NCBI GenBank assembly: GCA_045807225.1
Contig: JBJMHU010000107.1
Coordinates: forward strand, 1-9,523
DNA: 9,523 bases
DNA from: Fodinibacter sp045807225
GTDB taxonomy: Bacteria > Actinomycetota > Actinomycetes > Actinomycetales > Dermatophilaceae
Direction of reading: 5' to 3'
Both the position numbers and the translations under genes were made by a program. Under the pieces are notes generated by a model. That model did no database searches and was not told the origin of the DNA. It saw nothing but the letters and a program-made list of their open reading frames with translations. Numbering within the stretch: position 1 is the first letter of the stretch; each line of letters begins with the position of its first letter. This document shows, one piece after another, positions 1 through 7,316 of the stretch.

Positions 1-2
1 AC

Positions 3-1061
3 ATCGACGGGCTCCTCGAGGCCGTCCTGCTCACCGCCGACGCGGCACTCGACCTGCGGGCCAACCCCGACAAGGACGCTCGTGGTGTCGCCATCGAGGC
101 GCACCTCGACAAGGGCCGCGGCGCCACGGCGACCGTGCTCATCCAGACCGGCACGCTGCACGTCGGGGACGCCATCGTTGCCGGCTCCTCGCACGGCCGC
201 GTGCGGGCGATGCTCGACGAGCACGGCAGCCAGGTGCCGGAGGCGACCCCGTCGCGGCCGGTGCAGGTGCTCGGTCTCTCCTCGGTCCCGAGGGCCGGCG
301 ACACCTTCGTCGTCGCCCCCGACGACCGCACCGCGCGGCAGATCGCCGAGAAGCGCGAGGCGGCCGACCGTCAGGCGAGCCTGGCCAAGGCCCGCAAGCG
401 CATCTCGCTCGAGGACCTCAACGAGGCCCTCGCGGCGGGCAAGGTCGACACCCTCAACCTCATCCTCAAGGGTGACGTGTCGGGTTCGGTCGAGGCGCTC
501 GAGGACGCCCTGCTCCAGATCGACGTGGGCGAGGAGGTCGACCTGCGGATCATCGACCGCGGCGTCGGCGCGATCACGCTGAACAACATCAACCTCGCGA
601 TGGCGTCCGACGCCATCATCATCGGCTTCAACGTCCGGGCCGAGGGCCAGAACGCCGAGGTCGCCGAGCGCGAGGGCGTCGAGATCCGCTACTACTCGGT
701 CATCTACCAGGCGATCGACGAGATCGAGCAGGCCCTCAAGGGCATGCTCAAGCCGGAGTTCGAGGAGGTCGAGCTCGGCACCGCGCAGATCCGCGAGATC
801 TTCCGCAGCAGCAAGTTCGGCAACATCGCCGGCTCGATCGTGCGCAGCGGCGAGATCAGGCGTGGCACCCGGGCGCGGATCACCCGCAACGGGGTCGTCG
901 TCGCCGAGAACATCGAGATCGCCGGCCTGCGCCGGTTCAAGGACGACGTCACGGAGGTCCGCGAGGGCTTCGAGTGCGGCATCAACCTGGGGTCGTTCAA
1001 CGACCTCCAGCTCGAGGACCTCATCGCGACGTATGAAATGCGGGAGAAGCCTCGGGCGTGA
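3..1061 (+). CDS. infB: Translation initiation factor IF-2, C-terminal part (5' end outside window)
   Basis: IF-2 is the GTPase that brings initiator fMet-tRNA to the 30S subunit and promotes 50S joining. The reading frame is open from base 3 to the TGA at 1059-1061, giving 352 residues. The G domain itself lies upstream of the window. The visible part starts at the end of the G domain (IDGLLEAVLLTADAALDLRA) and passes into the beta-barrel domain II (GVAIEAHLDKGRGATATVLI). It then covers domain III (DTLNLILKGDVSGSVEAL, then the AITLNNINLAMASDAIIIGF stretch) and the C-terminal fMet-tRNA-binding domain IV (FEEVELGTAQIREIFRSSK to the GFECGINLGSFNDLQLEDLI end). All are typical of bacterial IF-2, and the C-terminus is intact. 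It heads the translation block that continues with rbfA, truB and ribF. Identification is by recognition of family motifs and is very secure. Confidence 0.97.
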   Translation: MDGLLEAVLLTADAALDLRANPDKDARGVAIEAHLDKGRGATATVLIQTGTLHVGDAIVAGSSHGRVRAMLDEHGSQVPEATPSRPVQVLGLSSVPRAGDTFVVAPDDRTARQIAEKREAADRQASLAKARKRISLEDLNEALAAGKVDTLNLILKGDVSGSVEALEDALLQIDVGEEVDLRIIDRGVGAITLNNINLAMASDAIIIGFNVRAEGQNAEVAEREGVEIRYYSVIYQAIDEIEQALKGMLKPEFEEVELGTAQIREIFRSSKFGNIAGSIVRSGEIRRGTRARITRNGVVVAENIEIAGLRRFKDDVTEVREGFECGINLGSFNDLQLEDLIATYEMREKPRA

Positions 1062-1067
1062 TCTGGC

Positions 1068-1101
1068 GGGTCCCACGCTGCCCACGCAGGGCGTGGGACC
1101 C
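1068..1101 (+). terminator. Stem-loop after infB, possible terminator or attenuator
   Basis: A perfect 11-bp inverted repeat (GGGTCCCACGC at 1068-1078, GCGTGGGACCC at 1091-1101) encloses a 12-nt loop and begins 6 nt after the infB stop. No T-run follows, which is common for actinobacterial terminators. It may end part of the infB transcription, stabilise the infB 3' end, or act as a processing site. The inverted repeat is seen directly; the termination role is inferred. Confidence 0.55.
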
Positions 1102-1145
1102 GGCGTGGGCGCAGCCGCGCGCCTGACGCGCAGCCCGCCCCGTAG

Positions 1146-1185
1146 GAGCGCGGGCGGCACCCCCGGTGGTGTGCCGCCCGCTCTC
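1146..1185 (+). terminator. Second strong stem-loop in the infB-rbfA gap
   Basis: An 11-bp perfect inverted repeat (GCGGGCGGCAC at 1150-1160, GTGCCGCCCGC at 1171-1181) with a 10-nt loop is extended by GAG/CTC after one mismatched pair. It lies 45 nt after the first hairpin and 62 nt before rbfA. There is no T-tract. A tandem terminator or an RNA-processing/stability structure are both possible. Confidence 0.5.
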
Positions 1186-1186
1186 G

Positions 1187-1216
1187 TCACCACCGCCGCC
1201 CTCACTAGGGTGGTGA
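1187..1216 (+). promoter_or_regulatory. Inverted repeat overlapping a possible -10 box upstream of rbfA
   Basis: TCACCACC (1187-1194) and GGTGGTGA (1209-1216) form a perfect 8-bp inverted repeat with a 14-nt spacer, so arm centres are 22 bp apart, about two helical turns. TAGGGT at 1206-1211 fits the actinobacterial -10 pattern TANNNT and runs into the right arm. A transcript starting near 1218 would carry a leader of about 30 nt with the rbfA Shine-Dalgarno. I see no good -35 box. It could be an operator over a promoter, or simply a third RNA hairpin. Confidence 0.3.
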
Positions 1217-1247
1217 TCCCCCTGTTCCGACGACGTGAGGAGGAGCC

Positions 1248-1703
1248 GTGGCCGACACCGCACGGGCCCAGAAGATCGCCGACCGCATCAAGACGCTGAC
1301 GGCCGAGAACCTGGACGCGATCGTCAAGGACCCCGACCTCGGGTTCGTCACCATCACCGACGTCCGGGTCACCGGCGACCTCCAGCACGCGTCGCTGTTC
1401 TACACCGTCTTCGGGGATGCCGGTCAGCGCGCCCAGACCGCGCGCCTGCTCGAGGTGAACAAGGGCAAGCTGCGCTCGTTCGTCGGCAAGCAGCTCGGCA
1501 TCCGGCTGACGCCGAGCCTGGAGTTCATCGCCGACGCCATCCCCGAGACCGCCGCACACCTCGAGGACCTCCTGCGCGAGGCGCGCGAGCGCGACGCCGC
1601 CGTCGCGGCGGCCGCCGCGGGCGCCGTGCACGCCGGCGAGGCCGACCCCTACAAGAAGGAGCGCGAGGAGGGCGACGAGGAGCCGGGTGACCACCACGAG
1701 TGA
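1248..1703 (+). CDS. rbfA: 30S ribosome-binding factor RbfA
   Basis: RbfA is a small KH-fold protein that binds the immature 30S subunit and helps 16S rRNA 5'-end maturation. The 151-residue product opens with a typical RbfA N-terminus (ARAQKIADRIKTLTAENLD), then DPDLGFVTITDVRVTGDLQHASLFYTVFGD and LRSFVGKQLGIRLTPSLEFIAD, which carry the family core. The last 35 residues or so are Ala-rich then acidic and charged (DPYKKEREEGDEEPGDHHE), a variable tail usual in actinobacterial homologues. GTG at 1248 is chosen because GAGGAGGAG (1237-1245) sits directly upstream as a strong ribosome-binding site. The stop lies inside truB (17-nt overlap), which implies translational coupling. The DUF503 gene often found between infB and rbfA in Actinobacteria is not present. 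Confidence 0.95.
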   Translation: MADTARAQKIADRIKTLTAENLDAIVKDPDLGFVTITDVRVTGDLQHASLFYTVFGDAGQRAQTARLLEVNKGKLRSFVGKQLGIRLTPSLEFIADAIPETAAHLEDLLREARERDAAVAAAAAGAVHAGEADPYKKEREEGDEEPGDHHE

Positions 1704-2613
1704 TCCCACGCCCGACGGCATCCTGGTCGTCGACAAGCCGCCGGGCTGGACCAGCCACGACGTCGTCGCCCGCGCCCGCCGGCTGTGCGCCACCCGCAAG
1801 GTCGGCCACGCCGGCACGCTCGACCCGATGGCGACCGGGGTGCTGGTGCTCGGCGTCGGTCGGGCCACCAGGCTGCTCACCTTCCTCGTCGGCTGCGACA
1901 AGGACTACAGCGCAACGATCCGGCTCGGCCAGGCCACGCTCACCGACGACGCGGAGGGTGAGGTCACGGCATCCGCAGGTGCGTCGGGCATCGAGCGGGA
2001 CGCCGTGGTGGGCGCGGCACTCGCCCTCACCGGGGACCTCGAGCAGGTGCCGAGCGCGGTCAGCGCGATCAAGGTCAAGGGTGAGCGCGCCTACCACCGG
2101 GTGCGCAGCGGCGAGAGCGTCGAGCTGGCCGCGCGGCCGGTGACCGTGTCGCGGTTCGTCGTGGGCCGGGCGCGCGCCGGTGAGGTCGACGGCATCCCGG
2201 TGCTCGACGTCGACGTCGAGGTCACCGTGTCCTCGGGCACCTACGTGCGCGCCCTGGCGCGCGACCTGGGCGCCGCGATGGGCTGCGGCGGGCACCTCAC
2301 CGCGCTGCGGCGCACCCGGGTCGGCGGGTTCGACATCGCCGACGCCCACCCGCTGGCCGACCTCGAGGCGCGACAGGGCGAGCGGATGCCGGTCACGCCC
2401 CTCGCCGACGCCGCCCGCGCGGCCTTCGCCGTGCGCGAGATCGACGAGGCGCAGGCCCGCACGTTGGGCTACGGCCAGCGCCTGGAGTCGGCCCTGCCGG
2501 GACGCACCGAACCGGTTGCCGCCATCGCCCCCGACGGCACGCTGGTGGCCATGCTCGACGAGTCGCGTCCCACCGCGCGCTCCCTCGTCGTGTTTGCCCC
2601 GGCGAGTTCGTAG
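1687..2613 (+). CDS. truB: tRNA pseudouridine(55) synthase TruB
   Basis: TruB isomerises U55 in the T-loop of elongator tRNAs to pseudouridine. The protein has 308 residues. The N-terminal family motif DGILVVDKPPGWTSHDVV is at 10-27, and the catalytic motif GHAGTLDPMATGVLVLG is at 40-56 with the nucleophilic Asp at D46. QVPSAVSAIKVKGERAYHRVR follows, as does TVSSGTYVRALARDLG in the C-terminal half of the catalytic domain. The last 80 residues or so resemble the actinobacterial TruB C-terminal domain rather than a full PUA domain. The GTG start at 1687 overlaps the rbfA end by 17 nt, and a GAGGAG box at 1677-1682 lies 4 nt upstream, so translation is probably coupled to rbfA. The stop TAG (2611-2613) lies within a candidate -10 box for ribF. 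The assignment is very secure. Confidence 0.96.
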   Translation: MTTTSDPTPDGILVVDKPPGWTSHDVVARARRLCATRKVGHAGTLDPMATGVLVLGVGRATRLLTFLVGCDKDYSATIRLGQATLTDDAEGEVTASAGASGIERDAVVGAALALTGDLEQVPSAVSAIKVKGERAYHRVRSGESVELAARPVTVSRFVVGRARAGEVDGIPVLDVDVEVTVSSGTYVRALARDLGAAMGCGGHLTALRRTRVGGFDIADAHPLADLEARQGERMPVTPLADAARAAFAVREIDEAQARTLGYGQRLESALPGRTEPVAAIAPDGTLVAMLDESRPTARSLVVFAPASS

Positions 2614-2623
2614 AGTGGGCCCG
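2611..2623 (+). promoter_or_regulatory. Candidate leaderless promoter (-10 TAGAGT) for ribF
   Basis: TAGAGT at 2611-2616 matches the actinobacterial -10 consensus TANNNT and is followed after 6 nt by the ribF GTG at 2623. That is the spacing seen in leaderless actinobacterial mRNAs, where transcription starts on the first base of the start codon. The only possible Shine-Dalgarno here is a poor GAGTGGG placed too close to the start. No good -35 hexamer is visible (TCGTGT at the 17-bp position). The first three bases of the box are the truB stop codon. Confidence 0.5.
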
Positions 2624-3585
2624 TGCATCGTTGGACCGACCCCTCCCGGACGCCTGAGGCCCTGCGGCCCTGCGTCCTCACCCTCGGCAACTTCGACGGC
2701 GTCCACCGTGGGCACCGGGCCGTGCTCAGCGCCCTCGTCGAGGCGGGTCACCGGCTGGGGCTGCCGGCCGTGGCGATCACCTTCGAGCCCCACCCGATCG
2801 CGGTGCTGCGACCCGAGCAGGCCCCCGAGCTGATCGCGCCCGGTGCGGTGCGCGACGACCTGATCGCCGACTCCGCCATCGACGGGCTCCTCGTGCTCGA
2901 CTTCACCACCGAGTTCGCCCAGCAGACCCCCGAGGACTTCGTGCGAGCGGTCTTCGTGCGCGGCCTCGACGCCCGGTGCGTCGTCGTCGGCATGGACACC
3001 CGCTTCGGCTACCGCAACTCGGGCGACGTCTCGACGCTCGCCGACCTCGGTGAGCAGTTCGGCTTCGAGGTCGTCGCCCTCGACGACGTCGGGGAGGGGG
3101 AGCGGTTCTCCTCGACCGTGATCCGGAACCACCTGCGGTCCGGTGACGTCGGCGAGGCCGCGCGGATCCTGGGCCGACCGCACCGGGTCGTCGGCACGGT
3201 CGTGCACGGAAACCACCGCGGCAAGGCGCTGGGCTACCCCACGGCGAACCTGTCGGCCGACTCCCTGGGTCTCGTGCCGCTCGAGGGCGTCTACGCCGGC
3301 TGGCTCACCCGGCTCGACCTGCCCGAGGGCGCGCGCGACCGCACGATGCCGGCCGCGATCAGCGTGGGCACCAACCCGACCTTCGAGACCCACGACCGGC
3401 GCACCGTCGAGGCCTACGTGCTCGACCGCGACGACCTCGACCTCTACGACGAGCGGGTCATGGTCGAGTTCACCGCCCACATCAGGCCGACCCTGAAGTT
3501 CGACAGCGTCGACGACCTGCTCGAGGCGATGGCCTCCGACGTGCAGCGCTGCCGCGAGCTGCTCGCCCGGATCGTCCCCGCCTGA
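2623..3585 (+). CDS. ribF: Bifunctional riboflavin kinase / FAD synthetase RibF
   Basis: RibF phosphorylates riboflavin to FMN and adenylylates FMN to FAD. The 320-residue length is normal. The N-terminal FMN adenylyltransferase half shows the nucleotidyltransferase signature TLGNFDGVHRGH (20-31), VVGMDTRFGYRNSGD (121-135) and RFSSTVIR (161-168). The C-terminal riboflavin kinase half shows GTVVHGNHRGKALGYPTANL (191-210), with the PTAN Mg-ATP motif, and GTNPTF (249-254). Glu263 in TVEAYVLD is the likely catalytic base. GTG at 2623 gives a standard short N-terminus and lies 9 nt after the truB stop. The gene can be read from the rbfA-truB transcript but probably also has a leaderless promoter. 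In many Actinobacteria rpsO follows ribF; here a rodA gene does. Confidence 0.96.
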   Translation: MHRWTDPSRTPEALRPCVLTLGNFDGVHRGHRAVLSALVEAGHRLGLPAVAITFEPHPIAVLRPEQAPELIAPGAVRDDLIADSAIDGLLVLDFTTEFAQQTPEDFVRAVFVRGLDARCVVVGMDTRFGYRNSGDVSTLADLGEQFGFEVVALDDVGEGERFSSTVIRNHLRSGDVGEAARILGRPHRVVGTVVHGNHRGKALGYPTANLSADSLGLVPLEGVYAGWLTRLDLPEGARDRTMPAAISVGTNPTFETHDRRTVEAYVLDRDDLDLYDERVMVEFTAHIRPTLKFDSVDDLLEAMASDVQRCRELLARIVPA

Positions 3586-3652
3586 TCGGGCTGCACACAT
3601 CCGTGTCCGAGCGTGGGCCCGCCGGCCTGAGCGCGCGACGCCCCCGAGCAGC

Positions 3653-4750
3653 GTGAGCCCCTGGGCCCGCCACGACGTCGGTCTCTACCTGGCCGCCGCC
3701 GGCACCTCCGTGGTCGGCGCCCTGCTGGTGTGGTCGGCCACGGTGCGCACCGACGGCACCGCCTACCTCGTCCGCCACCTGGTCACGGCCGCCGTCGGGC
3801 TGGGCCTGGCCCTGCTCGTGAGCCGGGTCGGCCAGCAACGGGTGCGGGTGGCGGCCCCGTGGGTCTATACCGGCTCGCTGCTCCTCCTGGTGGCCGTGCT
3901 GACCCCGGTGGGCCGCACGGTCAACGGGTCTCGGTCGTGGATCCCGCTCGTCGGTGGGTTCACCGTGCAGCCGGCCGAGCTGGCGAAGGTCGGACTCTGC
4001 CTGGCCCTCGCGACGCTGCTGGCGGCCCAGGCCGAGCGGGGGCTGGCGCCGGGGCGCCGCGAGGTGGTGCTCGCGGGCGTGCTGGTGGCGCTGCCGACCG
4101 CCCTGGTCCTGCTGCAGCCCGACCTCGGCTCGGCGGCGGTGGTCGTGGCGATCGGGGCCGTCGTCGTGACCGTGGCCGGCGTGCCGCGCCGCTGGGTGGC
4201 CGGGGCGGTGCTGCTCGGCCTGGCGGTGGTGGTCGTGGCCCTGACCACACCGGTGCTCAGCGACTACCAGCGCGACCGGTTGACGTCGTTCGCCGACCCG
4301 TCGGCGGACCCGCAGGGCAGCGGCTACCAGACCCGGATGGTTCGCCTGGCCATCGGAGCGGGCGGGATGTGGGGTCAGGGGTTCCAGCGCGGGGAGCGCA
4401 CCCAGGGCGGCTACGTGCCCTACCAGCTCAACGACTTCATCTTCTCGGTGGCGGGGGAGGAGCTCGGCTTCGTGGGGGCGACCGGCCTGCTCCTGCTGCT
4501 GGCGTTCGTCGTGGGCCGGGTGCTCGTGGTCGCCGCGCGGACCGAGGACGCCTTCGGGCGCCTGGTCGCCGTCGGGGTGGCCACCTGGCTGGCGGTGCAG
4601 GTGGTGCAGAACGTCGGCATGAACCTGGGGCTGCTGCCGGTGACCGGGCTGCCGCTGCCCTTCGTGTCGTACGGAGGCTCCTCGATGCTGGTCTCGTGGC
4701 TGGCGATCGGCCTGGTCGATGCGACGCATGCCACGTCGGCGCGTCGCTGA
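3653..4750 (+). CDS. rodA: RodA/FtsW-family (SEDS) peptidoglycan glycosyltransferase
   Basis: SEDS proteins are multipass membrane polymerases that join lipid II into glycan strands, normally with a class B penicillin-binding protein. The 365-residue product is a chain of hydrophobic segments, about ten by eye, and carries the family landmarks. These are NGSRSWIPLVGGFTVQPAEL (91-110), LLQPDLGSA (153-161), RLTSFADPSADPQGSGYQ (209-226), DFIFSVAGEELGFVG (261-275) and TGLPLPFVSYGGSS (331-344). Asp261 aligns with the proposed catalytic Asp of the HTDFIF motif in RodA. The residue before it, usually Thr, is Asn here. The sequence resembles RodA more than FtsW. GTG at 3653 has no clear Shine-Dalgarno, but no upstream in-frame start exists before it. 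No PBP2 or mreBCD gene is nearby. A RodA paralogue is possible. Confidence 0.88.
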   Translation: MSPWARHDVGLYLAAAGTSVVGALLVWSATVRTDGTAYLVRHLVTAAVGLGLALLVSRVGQQRVRVAAPWVYTGSLLLLVAVLTPVGRTVNGSRSWIPLVGGFTVQPAELAKVGLCLALATLLAAQAERGLAPGRREVVLAGVLVALPTALVLLQPDLGSAAVVVAIGAVVVTVAGVPRRWVAGAVLLGLAVVVVALTTPVLSDYQRDRLTSFADPSADPQGSGYQTRMVRLAIGAGGMWGQGFQRGERTQGGYVPYQLNDFIFSVAGEELGFVGATGLLLLLAFVVGRVLVVAARTEDAFGRLVAVGVATWLAVQVVQNVGMNLGLLPVTGLPLPFVSYGGSSMLVSWLAIGLVDATHATSARR

Positions 4751-4778
4751 CAGGGCGTAGCCTCGAAGCGCGCCCTGT
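4750..4778 (+). terminator. Hairpin directly after rodA, terminator or operator
   Basis: ACAGGGCG (4750-4757) and CGCCCTGT (4771-4778) form a perfect 8-bp inverted repeat with a 13-nt loop, beginning on the last base of the rodA stop codon. The following bases (GTCATCATT) are slightly T-richer than their surroundings but are not a T-run. The loop begins with TAGCCT (4758-4763), a TANNNT match, so the same element could be an operator around a promoter for the downstream acyl-CoA ligase. I cannot decide between these from sequence. Confidence 0.4.
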
Positions 4779-4826
4779 GTCATCATTCGCGCACCGACGC
4801 TCCCCAACGACGAGGACGAACGCTCG

Positions 4827-6698
<1,872 letters not shown>

Positions 6699-6700
6699 CC

Positions 6701-6720
6701 CCTCCGCCGGGAGGCGGGGG
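6701..6720. terminator. Bidirectional terminator between convergent genes
   Basis: CCTCCGCC (6701-6708) pairs with GGCGGGGG (6713-6720) around a 4-nt GGGA loop (a GNRA-type tetraloop on the plus strand), giving 8 pairs including one G-U. It fills most of the 31-nt gap between the stop of the acyl-CoA ligase (6698) and the stop of the convergent methyltransferase (6730), so it can serve both strands. No T-tract is present on either side. Confidence 0.6.
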
Positions 6721-6729
6721 AGGACGGCG

Positions 6730-7311
6730 TCAGTCGGTGACCAGCGGGACGAACCGGTAGTGGCCGTGCTCGGTGACCCGGCGCCCGTCGGGTGCCTGCT
6801 CGTCGCGCACGACCCGCAGCATCCGGCCGGCCACCGGCGCCACGAGGATGCCGTGTGTCGCCAGCTGGGCGACCAGCTCCACCGGCAGCCGGGTCGCCAT
6901 CGCCGACACCAGCACCCGGTCGAACGGTGCCTCGTCCGGCGCGCCGAGCACCCCGGGGACCGAGGCGCGGACGCGGGCCCACGGCATCCGGGCCGCCTCG
7001 ACGTTGGCGTCGCCGGTGAGCACCAGGTCGGGCACCCGCTCGAGCCCCAGCACCGACCCGGTCGGCCCGACCAGCTCGGCGAGCAGCGCAGTGGTCCAGC
7101 CCGACCCGGAGCCGACGTCGAGCACGCGCTGGCCCGGCTGGACGTCGAGCAGCTCGAGCATCGCCTGCACGGTGCGTGGCTGGCTGTTGGTCTGGCCGTG
7201 GCCGATGTCGAGCGGCCCGTCGTACGACGCCCGCCGGCGCTCCGCGCGGGGGAGGAACCGCTCGCGAGGGTGGGCCGCCATCGCAGCCCGCACCCGCGCG
7301 GCCGTGTCCAC
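6730..7311 (-). CDS. pcm: Protein-L-isoaspartate O-methyltransferase-like protein (divergent Pcm)
   Basis: Pcm uses S-adenosylmethionine to methylate isoaspartyl residues in aged proteins and start their repair. The 193-residue product has the family order: RVRAAMAAHPRERFLP (6-21), IGHGQTNSQP (36-45, equivalent to IGYGQTISQP), then SAM motif I VLDVGSGSGWTTALLAELVG (63-82). APFDRVLVSAMA (128-139) and LVAPVAGRMLRVVR (156-169) follow. The usual GDG after the acidic loop is replaced by VPG (118-120), so activity on isoaspartate is not assured. GTG at 7311 is chosen because a GAGG box (7324-7321) lies 9 nt upstream and the preceding gene stops 5 nt earlier, implying coupled translation. The frame stays open far upstream, but that part is a shadow of the oxidoreductase gene. 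A Pcm-related methyltransferase of other specificity is the alternative. Confidence 0.85.
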   Translation of the reverse strand: MDTAARVRAAMAAHPRERFLPRAERRRASYDGPLDIGHGQTNSQPRTVQAMLELLDVQPGQRVLDVGSGSGWTTALLAELVGPTGSVLGLERVPDLVLTGDANVEAARMPWARVRASVPGVLGAPDEAPFDRVLVSAMATRLPVELVAQLATHGILVAPVAGRMLRVVRDEQAPDGRRVTEHGHYRFVPLVTD

Positions 7312-7316
7312 GCCGG

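Noticed and set aside
1525..3600. Long minus-strand open frame of 691 codons opposite rbfA, truB and ribF
   Set aside because: It lies antisense to three secure genes, has His/Arg/Gly/Asp-rich composition and no recognisable domain. Such shadow frames arise from high GC at third codon positions.
3614..3671. Direct repeat TGGGCCCGCC at 3614-3623 and 3662-3671 near the rodA start
   Set aside because: It is only 10 bp, contains a GGGCCC palindrome common in GC-rich DNA, and shows no accompanying mobile or attachment-site features.
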